A program made the translations under genes and the position numbers. Below are positions 8,774 through 17,013 of a stretch of 64,000 bases of DNA, in pieces (the first letter of the stretch is position 1; each line of letters begins with the position of its first letter). The stretch lies in assembly GCF_000971965.1 (NCBI RefSeq), contig NZ_LAQP01000017.1:90791-154790 (forward strand). Direction: 5' to 3'. The notes under the pieces are model-generated. The model searched no databases and had not been told where the DNA came from. It worked only from the letters and a program-made list of their open reading frames with translations. This stretch comes from Paenibacillus wulumuqiensis. GTDB taxonomy: Bacteria > Bacillota > Bacilli > Paenibacillales > Paenibacillaceae.

Positions 8774-9089
8774 GACGACTCTCCTTTTTGCAGTTCCTGA
8801 TTGAATGAAGTACATATCACTTCATCCTGTTTCGTGAAATCATCCAATTCCAGATCCGCTTCACCGACAGGATCCAGATCATTCCCAGCTCTATCCTGAT
8901 TTCGTCTGCCAGTTCGAGTACCTCGCGCCAAGCAGATGGATGTCTGACTGCATCAATACTCCAGGTATCATGTTGCTGCAGTTCCAGAACCATGTCTCTG
9001 AATATGCAGCTTTTATGCATTATTTCATCTTGGATAAGTTCTGCCTTAACCAGTCTTTGCAGACTGCCAGCATGTAAAAATGAAATCAC
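8772..9089 (-). pseudogene. Possible frameshifted small gene upstream of the esterase
   Basis: Minus-strand codons from 9089 (GTG) read as plausible protein (DMVLELQQHDTWSIDAVRHP, then a helix WREVLELADEIRIELG) up to about 8885, then turn into an unlikely Trp/Arg-rich tail ending at 8817. In another frame the sequence continues as acidic, protein-like residues (NDLDPVGEADLELDDFTKQD) and ends in a TGA that overlaps the esterase ATG. This suggests one gene of about 105 codons broken by a one- or two-base shift near 8880, translationally coupled to the esterase. No good ribosome binding site is seen. I recognise no family. It may equally be a chance frame. Confidence 0.3.
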
Positions 9090-9232
9090 TCCAGATCGCT
9101 AATCCACCGTGAATATTTATCAGCAAAATATCCAGATGATAATAGAGGGTGCGACTTACCAAGTATATATAAGTTTAACCCTTTTTCATGTGTATGTAAT
9201 TCTCGATTCGGCAAAATTTATTCTTTATATGG

Positions 9233-9278
9233 AAATAAATCAGCTAACCCCATGCTCAGGAAATCAGCTGATTTATTT
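9233..9278 (-). terminator. Inverted repeat, probable terminator of the ZIP gene
   Basis: AAATAAATCAGCT at 9233-9245 and its perfect 13-base complement at 9266-9278, with a 20-base loop, about 35 bases after the ZIP stop codon. AT-rich stem, so termination is likely but not certain. Confidence 0.55.
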
Positions 9279-9313
9279 ACTCCATGCATTTTATTCATAG
9301 CCCTATGCAAAAT

Positions 9314-10102
9314 TCAAATACTCAGCATCAGTGCAACCAGCAGGCCCAGCGAAGCGATCAGGCCGACCATGGGACCGCCTTCCTCGTAGGCTTCTGGTGC
9401 CATCGTTGAGCACAGCATGGCGATAATCCCGCCGCCGGCAAATGCGCCGATGCCTGCTTTGATCTCATTGGGCAGGGTCTCCAGGAACAGATAGCCGAGC
9501 ATCGAAGCGAGCGATGATACGATCAATACGGCGATCCACATGCCCCATATTTTACCGCGGGAAAAATTGCTCTGCTGCATCCCTACGGTACTGGAGAGTC
9601 CCTCCGGAATATTACTCACAAAGATCGACACGACCAGTACGGCGCTAACCCCTTGACCGGTCAGCAGGCTGGCACCGATCATGATCGACTCGGGGATGGC
9701 ATCCATGACGGTACCTGCGAATATCCCGAGCCCGCTGCCGCCTTTGGATTTGCCTTTATCCTTGGAAGAAGAGTTCTGTCCGCTGCTGTCCTGCTCGTCT
9801 CCTTCTTCCGCCCGGTTGTAATACGAACGCTTGCGGTGGGCGCCGCCCCGGGAAGAGATGAACAGATCGAATCCCGTATACACTACCGCACCGACCAGAA
9901 AGCCGATCGCCGTAGCAAACAGTCCGCCATCCTCGATCGCATCACCCAGCAATTCAAACGATGCTGCCCCGATCAACGTACCGGTACCGAATGCCATGAT
10001 CCAGCCGATAATCTTTTTGGGAATTTTAAAATAAATCGCTACCAGCGCGCCCAGCAGCACGGCCGAACCGGCAATTGCTCCCCACATAAGCGCATTCCAC
10101 AT
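9314..10102 (-). CDS. ZIP-family metal transporter
   Basis: 262-residue membrane protein that should import divalent metals such as zinc. About seven to eight hydrophobic helices are visible. The signature helices are GTVMDAIPESIMIGASLL (about residues 130-147, metal-binding H/E/D replaced by D-x-x-P-E) and VSIFVSNIPEGLSS. Between helices 3 and 4 there is a charged, Ser/Lys/Gly-rich cytoplasmic loop (about residues 85-122) in place of the usual His-rich loop. AAAGGAGG lies 9 bases before the ATG. It is transcribed alone. No Zur box was seen upstream. Closest to the GufA-like subgroup (inference). Confidence 0.87.
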   Translation of the reverse strand: MWNALMWGAIAGSAVLLGALVAIYFKIPKKIIGWIMAFGTGTLIGAASFELLGDAIEDGGLFATAIGFLVGAVVYTGFDLFISSRGGAHRKRSYYNRAEEGDEQDSSGQNSSSKDKGKSKGGSGLGIFAGTVMDAIPESIMIGASLLTGQGVSAVLVVSIFVSNIPEGLSSTVGMQQSNFSRGKIWGMWIAVLIVSSLASMLGYLFLETLPNEIKAGIGAFAGGGIIAMLCSTMAPEAYEEGGPMVGLIASLGLLVALMLSI

Positions 10103-10212
10103 TCTTTTCCGCCTCCTTTTGTAACAAGCTAACCTGTCCTCTTATTAACCAGAAATGAAGTGAATAGGAACACCCAGTTATCTCACAATATACATATTGT
10201 CTATGAATCCAT

Positions 10213-10247
10213 GAAAAAAGCATCCCATGATCATCATGAGATGCTTT
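10213..10247 (-). terminator. Terminator after the aldo/keto reductase
   Basis: 13-bp stem (AAGCATCTCATGA with its complement, one G-T pair), 3-base loop, then six T on the minus strand, about 20 bases past the stop codon. Confidence 0.88.
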
Positions 10248-10268
10248 GAATAGATGTTGATACCGTAC

Positions 10269-11180
10269 TTAACGATGCTGGGCATACGTGTTGGCCGGAC
10301 GCAGCGCACGGATCGCATTCAGTTCACTTTCGGTCAGCAGAGGCGCTGAAGCGGCCTCCACGTTATGACGCAGCTGCTCCGACGAGCTGGCTCCCGGAAT
10401 AACGGCTCCCACTGCCGAATGGGCAAGGGAATAGCGGATCGCCAGCTGGGTCAGACTGCGATCCGGGCCGCATAGTTCTTCCAGATGACGACGCAGCTTC
10501 ACAATCTCGTCACCATCAATGTCCAGATAGCCCTTTTGTGCTTTGTCCTCCCGGCCATGGGCCAATGCGCCGCTGGCTACCGGACCACGCACGATGGCGC
10601 TGACACCGTTCTCGGCGAGAAGCGGCAGTACTTCTTCTTCCGGACGGCGATCCAGGATGCTGTACTGGCTCATCACGCTGACCAGATGCGAACGTTTCAC
10701 ATATTCGCGGATCACATTCGGTCGAATGGAGGAGATGCCGTACTGGCGGATCAATCCTTCTTTTTTCAGCTGTTCAAAGGCTTCAATAACCTCGTCGATA
10801 TTGTCGTCCAATGTACCGCCATGCAGCTGATACAGATCGATATAATCGGTTTGCAGCCGGCGCAGGCTCTCTTTGACCGCCTGGAGAATATATTCCTTGG
10901 ACGCATCCCATACCCAGCCCTCTTTGCCGGGAATACGACGATTGCCCACTTTGGTAGCGAGTACGACTTCGCTGCGGCGGCCTTTGATCGCTTTACCGAC
11001 AATCTCCTCGTTACGTCCTTCATCGTACAGATCGGCCGTATCCAGCAGCGTTACGCCAAGATCCAGCGCTTCGTGCAGCAGCGTGATCGCCTTGTTCTCA
11101 TCCGTGCCGAGCGACATGCAGCCCAGCCCGATTTCACCGACGACCAGATCGGAAGCTCCCAGTTTGTTCTGTTTCATCAT
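10269..11180 (-). CDS. Aldo/keto reductase
   Basis: 303-residue NADPH-dependent oxidoreductase of the AKR superfamily, a TIM barrel acting in the cytoplasm. The catalytic tetrad is visible as D47 and Y52 (LLDTADLYDEG), K77 (ATKVGN) and H120 (YQLHGG). The cofactor-binding end carries the usual GAVIPGASS and EQLRHNVEA segments. Such enzymes reduce aldehydes or ketones; the natural substrate is not predictable. It sits 40 bases after ywbE on the same strand, so the two may be cotranscribed, and ends at a strong terminator. Confidence 0.93.
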   Translation of the reverse strand: MMKQNKLGASDLVVGEIGLGCMSLGTDENKAITLLHEALDLGVTLLDTADLYDEGRNEEIVGKAIKGRRSEVVLATKVGNRRIPGKEGWVWDASKEYILQAVKESLRRLQTDYIDLYQLHGGTLDDNIDEVIEAFEQLKKEGLIRQYGISSIRPNVIREYVKRSHLVSVMSQYSILDRRPEEEVLPLLAENGVSAIVRGPVASGALAHGREDKAQKGYLDIDGDEIVKLRRHLEELCGPDRSLTQLAIRYSLAHSAVGAVIPGASSSEQLRHNVEAASAPLLTESELNAIRALRPANTYAQHR

Positions 11181-11219
11181 GCAGTACCCCTTTCATTATG
11201 TGTTTGTTTGCCGTGTGCT

Positions 11220-11423
11220 TCAGTTGGAAGCCGCAATAATATGTTTTACCCGTCCTACCTGTCCTGACGCCAAGCGCACTTTGATGCCGTGCGGATGATT
11301 CGGCGAGTTGGTCAGAATATCCTTGACCACCCCGCGGGTCAGTTTGCCGGTGCGCTGATCCTGCTTGAGCACAATATCCACTTCCAGGCCCGGCTTGATG
11401 TTGGCACGTGTTTGTCCGTTCAT
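11220..11423 (-). CDS. ywbE: YwbE family protein (DUF2196)
   Basis: 67-residue conserved small protein. The sequence MNGQTRANIKPGLEVDIVLK, QRTGKLTRG, ILTNSPNHPHGIKVRL and GQVGRV is the whole of the family domain and closely resembles Bacillus YwbE as I recall it. Its function is unknown; the compact beta-rich sequence with many Gly and Lys hints at an SH3-like fold (inference). The ATG at 11423 is chosen because it begins the domain and has AAAGGA 9 bases upstream; the frame runs 13 codons further. Confidence 0.9.
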   Translation of the reverse strand: MNGQTRANIKPGLEVDIVLKQDQRTGKLTRGVVKDILTNSPNHPHGIKVRLASGQVGRVKHIIAASN

Positions 11424-11591
11424 GATTTGAGTTCCTTTCCTCCTGAGCGATAGCCTTGCCATCTATGTCAGGTGTGGGCTGTCTGTTCTATTGATGGTGC
11501 TACAGCATATTTTATAATACTTGGCTGAAATCCACAAAGTGGTGCGTGTTCTATGCTGGGCAATGGTGTGTATGGTCTGGCGGCATATGTA

Positions 11592-11644
11592 GTGGTTCGG
11601 ATGTTCTTGCAGCATATACGGTGGTTCGGATGTTCTTGCGGCAT
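11592..11644. repeat. Direct repeat, two 24-bp copies
   Basis: GTGGTTCGGATGTTCTTGC followed by RGCAT occurs at 11592-11615 and 11621-11644 with one difference, giving a 29-base period. Confidence 0.85.
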
Positions 11645-11650
11645 CTGCTC

Positions 11651-11757
11651 CGGAAAGGGATAGAGCACGTCCTCCGGTTAAGCCTGGAGATCATGGTTGA
11701 CCGCCTGCAGCAGTCGATCTCCAGACTTAAATGTCGTCCTTAGCTCTATTCCCTTTC
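11651..11757. repeat. Long imperfect palindrome (~107 bp)
   Basis: Outer arms GAAAGGGATAGAGC / GCTCTATTCCCTTTC and inner arms CTGGAGATC / GATCTCCAG, joined by partly complementary sequence, can fold into one hairpin of about 40 bp arms on either strand. There is no T run, so it does not look like a terminator. Confidence 0.6.
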
Positions 11758-12021
11758 CTGCGCTCCGTGCAAGCGAGCAGCTTTTGCCGCGTCTGCTTAC
11801 AGAGCTTGCAAGACTTACGAGAAGAAGTCTGTAGAACAGTTGCATTCCATTGGATTTCCTGGTTATTAGATGGATTACGATTTGTTAATGTATTTGTGAT
11901 CTGATCCATTTGTTAATTTGCCAAACTGATTCGTATCCGCACCCGGCATGGAGTGAAAGCATCCATCAGAATAATTTTACATCAAATATGTACTTACCCG
12001 GAAAGATGTGCTCTCGAATAA

Positions 12022-12072
12022 AAAAGGAACCGGCTATAGCAGTAGTGATTACCGCAACAGTCAGTTCCTTTT
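12022..12072. repeat. Inverted repeat AAAAGGAAC / GTTCCTTTT
   Basis: Perfect 9-bp arms with a 33-base loop, within the gene-free region. Possible weak terminator; role unknown. Confidence 0.5.
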
Positions 12073-12156
12073 AATTTAATTTTAGCTGGTTTGCTATTTT
12101 ACTGTGTTTGCCATAGATGTGTAAGTTCTTCATTCTAGAATCAACCAAAATATAAA

Positions 12157-12199
12157 GCCGGGGAATCTACATTTTCTCCTAATTCGTAGATTCCCCGGC
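12157..12199 (-). terminator. Terminator of the second sugar ABC operon
   Basis: Perfect 14-bp GC-rich stem (GCCGGGGAATCTAC and complement), 15-base loop, followed on the minus strand by TTTATATTTT. It lies about 105 bases after the binding-protein stop codon. Confidence 0.75.
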
Positions 12200-12304
12200 T
12201 CCACCGGAGGACGTGTTCTTATTCCTTTCTGGAATGCATGACCTCACAACGATTCCATTGACTTGTCACTCCTAACTAACACTTCCATTTCAAAAAAGCT
12301 CGTC

Positions 12305-13693
12305 TTACTTTTGATTGGCTGACCAGTCTTCCGCACGTGACTGCAGTCGTTCCAGCAGTGCTTTGGCATCCGGCGTCTTGCCGTTGGCCGATTCGCTCAG
12401 GTAGCCGTTGATCGCCGGGACGATTTCGCTGTTGTAGAAAGGGTTCGCTTCGTCCATCAGTGTCGGCTTGGTGATATCCGCCATCTTCATGGCGTTTTGG
12501 ACGAATCCGTTATTTTCTTCCACAAAGTCTGCCTTTTTCAGTGTCGGGGTGTAGTCAAAGTTCAGGTATGCCCACTTCTGCGTATCGTAGCTCGCCAGGA
12601 ACTTCATGACTTCCCAGGAAGCTTCGGGGTTTTCGACTTTTTTGGCCATGATGATCGGATCGACGGCGACCCAACCGGTGCCGTCTTTACCGATATTCAT
12701 AACCGGTACGTAGCGGTCCAGCAGTTCCTTGTCGCCATTGGCACGGAATTCACTCATGATGGTAGTTCCGCTGTTGTCCAGTACCATCGCGACATTGTTA
12801 TTTTCCAGGCCAAAGTTCTCTTCACCGCTGCCATTGACGAATGCCGGTGGTGCCAGCTTGGAGGCTTCGCCCATCCATTCCAGAGCCTTGACCATACCCG
12901 GTGTATCCAGCGACCATTTAATATCGCCCGGTTTGTCGAGGGTACCTTCGCCACCTTTTTCACCAAAATAGTAGCTCAGCGCGACAAAGGTGGACTGGTT
13001 GATCGAGTTGCCGGAGAACCACAGTCCATACGTCTGCTCACCGGTTTTTGGATCGGTACCGGTCATTTTTTTGGCTTTTTCCAGAATTTCTTCCGGAGTT
13101 GGTACTTCAGACAGCGGCTCTACGCCCCAGTCTGCGAAGATCTGCTTGTCATAGATGGTCACACGCTTGCCGAGAATGGCCGGGATGCCGTACTGATGCT
13201 GTCCATCCGGCGAGCGTGTACTGTAAGAGCTGTTCCAGATCCCTTCCAGATAGATGCCTGGATCAAAGGTGGTATCCTTGTCGATCAGATCATCCAGATC
13301 GCGCAGCAATCCTTCATTATAATACTGGGCGGCAAAGGCACCACCGGTGTAGATCACATCGACATCACCGGACATCAGCTGGGCACGCTGCTTGGCCTGG
13401 GCATTTTCCCATGGAACCTGGGTCACTTCCAGCGTGATGTTCGGATACATTTTTTTGAACGTGTCCTCGACATACTGGTTGAATCCGGTCGTCTCCTGCC
13501 CGGTCACCGGATCAATGCCGTTCTCCAGCTGCCAGCCGGCCAGTGAGAGACGTACAGTGCCCGATACATCGGATACCTTCTGTACTTCCGAGTTGTACGT
13601 CTGCGAGCCCGCCTCGCCCTCTGCCGAAGAGCTGCATGCCGTCAGAATCATTACCAGCAGTACAATACACACCGATTGCCATCTTCGTCTCAT
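12305..13693 (-). CDS. Extracellular solute-binding lipoprotein, sugar ABC importer
   Basis: 462-residue substrate-binding protein of the family 1 (maltose-type) solute binders. A lipoprotein signal ends in the lipobox LTAC with C20 as lipidated residue, so it is anchored outside the membrane. Typical features follow: VTQVPWENAQAKQRAQLMSG, DVIYTGGAFA, and the C-terminal hinge with Trp-rich segment (MKFLASYDTQKWAYLNF). AAAGGTGG lies 7 bases before the ATG. It is the last gene of a permease-permease-binding protein operon, an unusual order since the binding protein normally comes first. Ligand unknown; probably an oligosaccharide. Confidence 0.92.
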   Translation of the reverse strand: MRRRWQSVCIVLLVMILTACSSSAEGEAGSQTYNSEVQKVSDVSGTVRLSLAGWQLENGIDPVTGQETTGFNQYVEDTFKKMYPNITLEVTQVPWENAQAKQRAQLMSGDVDVIYTGGAFAAQYYNEGLLRDLDDLIDKDTTFDPGIYLEGIWNSSYSTRSPDGQHQYGIPAILGKRVTIYDKQIFADWGVEPLSEVPTPEEILEKAKKMTGTDPKTGEQTYGLWFSGNSINQSTFVALSYYFGEKGGEGTLDKPGDIKWSLDTPGMVKALEWMGEASKLAPPAFVNGSGEENFGLENNNVAMVLDNSGTTIMSEFRANGDKELLDRYVPVMNIGKDGTGWVAVDPIIMAKKVENPEASWEVMKFLASYDTQKWAYLNFDYTPTLKKADFVEENNGFVQNAMKMADITKPTLMDEANPFYNSEIVPAINGYLSESANGKTPDAKALLERLQSRAEDWSANQK

Positions 13694-13719
13694 AGCGTTA
13701 CCACCTTTGTCTAATTTGG

Positions 13720-14604
13720 TTACTGCTTGATGCCTGTTGTCGCGATGCTTTCCACGATGTACTTTTGCAGGAACATATACAGTACCAGCACAGGAATCAG
13801 GCTGATACAGGTTGCTGCCATGATGATCGATGGCATTTGGCGGGAGCCATTGTTGTAGTTGAACATGGCCAGACCGAGCTGAATGGTGTACTTGTCCGGA
13901 TTGTTAAGCGCCAGCAGCGGCCAGATCAGCTCATTCCATACCCCGAGGAACTGCAGAATGACCATCGTGGCAAAGATCGGCATGCACAGCGGCAAATAAA
14001 TACGCGGGAAGATGCCATATTCACTCGCTCCGTCGATCAGTGCCGCTTCCCTCAGCTCACCCGGCAATCCGTCAATAAACTGCTTGCACAGGAACGTACC
14101 GAAGGCGTAATTCAGTGCCGGCAAAAAGAAAACCCAATATGTATCCAGGAGATGGATCTGGTTGAACAGCATGTACTGCGGAATCATCGTCATTTCAAAA
14201 GGAATCATCATCGTACTGAGTGCCAGTACGAGCACCAATCCCGCTCCCCTGAACCGGATCTTGGACAGCGCATACCCCGACAGCAGCGCCGAGAACAGGC
14301 TGATCACAATCACACCGATCGCCACGACAAAGGAGTTCAGAATATAGCGGATTAGATCCACATTGGTCAGAGCGGCCCGGTAAGTGCGCAGCGACGGATC
14401 TTCCGGCCAGAAGCTGGGCGGGAACGGAATATTCAGCCTTGCTCCCCAGTCAAAGCTGGTCATAACCATCCAGATAAAAGGCAGTACCATCGTCACGGAG
14501 GCTGCGCACAGGATGAACATAATCGCAAAGCTGGTGAACTTCCGGCTTGTTTTGTGGCCCCTTTGCATAGGCGCTGTCGGGAGCGTGGGTGCAGTTTTAT
14601 CCAT
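13720..14604 (-). CDS. Carbohydrate ABC transporter permease, MalG/AraQ type
   Basis: 294-residue membrane subunit with six predicted helices. The ATPase-docking EAA loop reads REAALIDGASEYGIFPRIYLPL near residues 195-216. The N-terminal cytoplasmic tail is Pro/Thr-rich. GGAGG lies 9 bases before the ATG. It follows the MalF-type partner by 12 bases and precedes the binding protein by 26, so all three form one operon. No ATPase gene is linked, which is usual for transporters that share a common MsmX-type ATPase (family knowledge). Confidence 0.92.
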   Translation of the reverse strand: MDKTAPTLPTAPMQRGHKTSRKFTSFAIMFILCAASVTMVLPFIWMVMTSFDWGARLNIPFPPSFWPEDPSLRTYRAALTNVDLIRYILNSFVVAIGVIVISLFSALLSGYALSKIRFRGAGLVLVLALSTMMIPFEMTMIPQYMLFNQIHLLDTYWVFFLPALNYAFGTFLCKQFIDGLPGELREAALIDGASEYGIFPRIYLPLCMPIFATMVILQFLGVWNELIWPLLALNNPDKYTIQLGLAMFNYNNGSRQMPSIIMAATCISLIPVLVLYMFLQKYIVESIATTGIKQ

Positions 14605-14616
14605 ATCGTCAGCCTC

Positions 14617-15558
14617 CTAGTTCAATTGGTTGCGGGAATTGATCCGCAGGATGACCAGCGTCAGCAGCAGAATGAACACAAACAGCAGATACGACGCTGC
14701 CGTAGCGATCCCCAGCTGGGAAGACAAAAAGGCATTACGGTAAATGTACAGTACCGATGTCATCAGCGCGCCAGACGGATTGCCTGCACTGCCGCCGATC
14801 AGCCATACATTGGTAAACTGCTTCATGCCGTTGATCACGCCCATGACGATCATGAACAGGAAAATCGGGCGCAGCGATGGAATCGTAATATAGCGCCATT
14901 TGCCCAGCGCGCTCGCTCCATCGATATCGGCTGCTTCATATTGCTCGCGCGGTACGCTCTGCAGGGCAGCCAGGAAAATGATCGTATTGTATCCAAGCGC
15001 ACTCCATAGAATCATGAACACGACGCTCAGACGTGCAATCGAAGGATCGGTAAACCAGCCAACCGGATCGATACCGAACCAGTTCAGTGCATAGTTGATC
15101 AGACCTTCTTTGCCGGGATGAAATAACAGACTGAAGAGAAGACTGGTGGCTACGGCCGAGACCACATTGGGAAGGAAGAAAATCGCTTTGAACACATTGC
15201 GCGTACGCTGCCAGGGCAGATGATGGACCAGACTGGCCAGGATAAAGGAGAACACAATACCGAGAATGGCCGATAGCCCGCCAATATAGATTGTGTTGTA
15301 GAGAGCACCCCAGAACAGATCGTCCTGCAGCACCCTGGAATAGTTAGTCAGCCCCACCCACTGCGCGGAGGCAGCGCCGTTACCGTGGAAGCTCGTCAGC
15401 AGAGCGGAGACCATCGGGTACAGGGAGAAGCCCAGTACTCCGACCAGCAGCGGCAGGACAAAGCACCAGCCGGCGATATCGGTGGAACTCAGCCACTTTC
15501 TGCGGACGGCTATGGTTTGTTGACCTGCGATCGTTTGTGCATTTTCAGACACCATCAT
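14617..15558 (-). CDS. Carbohydrate ABC transporter permease, MalF/UgpA type
   Basis: About 313-residue membrane subunit, first gene of the operon. Hydrophobic helices begin at WCFVLPLLVGVLGF, and the EAA loop reads YEAADIDGASALGKWRYITIPSL. The frame is open 45 codons further upstream, but that part is AT-rich, overlaps the palindromic operator and is not conserved-looking. The ATG at 15558 has AAGGAAAG 7 bases upstream; the next ATG (15555) is an alternative. A perfect PerR-type palindrome lies 42 bases upstream. Confidence 0.88.
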   Translation of the reverse strand: MMVSENAQTIAGQQTIAVRRKWLSSTDIAGWCFVLPLLVGVLGFSLYPMVSALLTSFHGNGAASAQWVGLTNYSRVLQDDLFWGALYNTIYIGGLSAILGIVFSFILASLVHHLPWQRTRNVFKAIFFLPNVVSAVATSLLFSLLFHPGKEGLINYALNWFGIDPVGWFTDPSIARLSVVFMILWSALGYNTIIFLAALQSVPREQYEAADIDGASALGKWRYITIPSLRPIFLFMIVMGVINGMKQFTNVWLIGGSAGNPSGALMTSVLYIYRNAFLSSQLGIATAASYLLFVFILLLTLVILRINSRNQLN

Positions 15559-15599
15559 CCACCTTCTTTCCTTGGAAGTTTTGTGAGCAGCACCTGTTG

Positions 15600-15614
15600 T
15601 TATAATCATTATAA
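15600..15614. promoter_or_regulatory. Perfect PerR-type box upstream of the sugar ABC operon
   Basis: TTATAATCATTATAA is a 7-1-7 palindrome identical to the consensus TTATAATNATTATAA known for the peroxide regulator PerR in Bacillus. It lies 42 bases before the MalF-type start, in leader or promoter position. A second, overlapping inverted repeat (AATCATTAT / ATAATGATT) extends to 15628. The region is AT-rich, so chance is not excluded. Confidence 0.5.
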
Positions 15615-15777
15615 TGAAATAATGATTAATTTCTAGAGTATAGTTCTCCTTTTGTGTAATATAGTTATTAAAATAGTTAATTGGTATGATCAATATAATT
15701 GATTTTCATACATAAAAATCGAATTTTGGTTAATATCCAACATTCTATTGACTTGTATATGTCACTTTATATAACAA

Positions 15778-15811
15778 AAAGGAAGCTGCGATGTAACTTG
15801 CAGCTTCCTTT
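15778..15811 (-). terminator. Terminator of the yclNOPQ-type iron operon
   Basis: Perfect 12-bp stem AAAGGAAGCTGC / GCAGCTTCCTTT with a 10-base loop, followed on the minus strand by TTTTTG. It is about 105 bases past the stop of the binding protein. Confidence 0.85.
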
Positions 15812-15917
15812 GGACTATAGATGAAATTAGGAATAGAGCGAGATAACTAGGTTAGCAGGACTGTTAGCGTATTTTTACGCATTTTCCTGTTTTCATGATC
15901 AATCGATGTACAGAAAA

Positions 15918-16874
15918 TTATCCCTGTACCGCGTCGCCCACTTCTTTGACCATTTCGGATACGGATTGCAGACCACCGCCGGACAGGTACCAGTAGTACG
16001 GGTTCAGGTAGATGATATGTCCGTTTTTGTAGGCATTGGTGTTTTTGACGAGTGCATTTTCAACTGTAGCTTTGCCGGAGGAATCTTCACCCACCGCACT
16101 GCCGCGGTCGACAACAAACAGATAATCCGGATTTTTCTCTGCTACATATTCAGGCGATACACTCTGTCCGTGAGTGGATGCTTCGATATTCGGATCAGCC
16201 GGTTTGAAGCCCAGTACGTCATGGATCAGACCGAAGCGGGAACCTGCTCCGTATGCGCTCAGGCTACCTTCATTCGCCAGTACGATCAGTGCGTTCTGAT
16301 CGGCTTTTTTCACTTTATCCTGGGTAGCTTTGATCTCGTCGTTGATGGCTGTCAGGGCCTGTTTGATTTGATCCTGCTTGCCGAAGATTTCACCGATGAT
16401 ATTCATGTTTTGGGTAAAGGAATTCATGTAATCATTCGTATCCACACTCAGATTGATCGTGGTGGCAATCTTGCTGAACTCTTCATAGGAATCCGCCTGG
16501 CGTCCGGAGATGATGATCAGATCCGGTGCCGCTTCGCTGATTTTCTCAAAGTCCGGCTCTTTCAGGCCGCCGGCATTGATATAATCGCTGGCTGCATATT
16601 TTTTCAGGTAAGGCGGCAGATTGTCCTGGGGCACAGCAACAGGCTTGATGCCCAGCTGATCCATCGTATCGAGGATCCCCATATCAAATACAACAACGCG
16701 CTGCGGATTTTGCGGTACTTCAACATCACCTGTCGTCTGAGCAACCTTGACGGTAGCCGTTTCTGCTGTACTGCTTCCTGCTGCCGCTCCTGTTGTTGAA
16801 CCTGCATCTTTGCCGCAGGCGGCCAGTACCAGAATAGCCAGAATAAGTGTAAGACCGAGTGTCCATTTTTTCAT
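15918..16874 (-). CDS. yclQ: Petrobactin-type siderophore-binding lipoprotein
   Basis: 318-residue iron-siderophore binding protein, anchored outside the membrane through C20 of the lipobox LAAC. It resembles Bacillus YclQ (FpbQ), with the segments SRFGLIHDVLG, EASTHGQSVSPEYV, NPDYLFVVDRG and YLSGGG. YclQ binds petrobactin and its catechol precursors (family knowledge). The frame is open 111 codons upstream into the ATPase gene, but the ATG at 16874 starts the signal peptide and has AAAGGAG 8 bases before it. Last gene of the N-O-P-Q operon. Confidence 0.92.
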   Translation of the reverse strand: MKKWTLGLTLILAILVLAACGKDAGSTTGAAAGSSTAETATVKVAQTTGDVEVPQNPQRVVVFDMGILDTMDQLGIKPVAVPQDNLPPYLKKYAASDYINAGGLKEPDFEKISEAAPDLIIISGRQADSYEEFSKIATTINLSVDTNDYMNSFTQNMNIIGEIFGKQDQIKQALTAINDEIKATQDKVKKADQNALIVLANEGSLSAYGAGSRFGLIHDVLGFKPADPNIEASTHGQSVSPEYVAEKNPDYLFVVDRGSAVGEDSSGKATVENALVKNTNAYKNGHIIYLNPYYWYLSGGGLQSVSEMVKEVGDAVQG

Positions 16875-17013
16875 TATAAATTCTCCTTTGATAAGTGTAT
16901 TGGATGCTGCATGAATATTCCATTTCAATCCAGGTGCTGCCTGTGACGGTTCTATAGAGAACAGGATTTCGGTACCGTGCAGCACCGATGCTGTACTCTT
17001 TCCCGTACAGGCA

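Larger units (their letters stand above)
11649..12235. repeat. Region bounded by imperfect ~31-bp inverted repeats (possible MITE remnant)
   Basis: The left end at about 11651-11680 (TCCGGAAAGGGATAGAGC then ACGTCCTCCGGT) recurs in inverted orientation at about 12204-12234 (ACCGGAGGACGTG then TTCTTATTCCTTTCTGGA). The arms agree at about 26 of 31 positions with one gap. A third related copy lies at 11726-11757. The interior codes for nothing obvious, as in a miniature inverted-repeat element. No target-site duplication was established. Confidence 0.45.
11463..12304. other. Gene-free, repeat-rich intergenic region
   Basis: No convincing gene in 840 bases; the short open frames here lack ribosome binding sites and protein-like composition. 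It contains a 24-bp direct repeat, a long imperfect palindrome, a possible pair of terminal inverted repeats and several hairpins, listed separately. Confidence 0.7.

Noticed and set aside
11468..11909. Several open frames of 60-66 codons in the gene-free region
   Set aside because: They overlap palindromes and direct repeats on both strands, lack ribosome binding sites, and have composition unlike the neighbouring genes.
15740..15776. Plus-strand TTGACT, 16 bases, TATAAC promoter-like sequence
   Set aside because: No plus-strand gene follows before the minus-strand iron operon, and the spacing is short; treated as chance.
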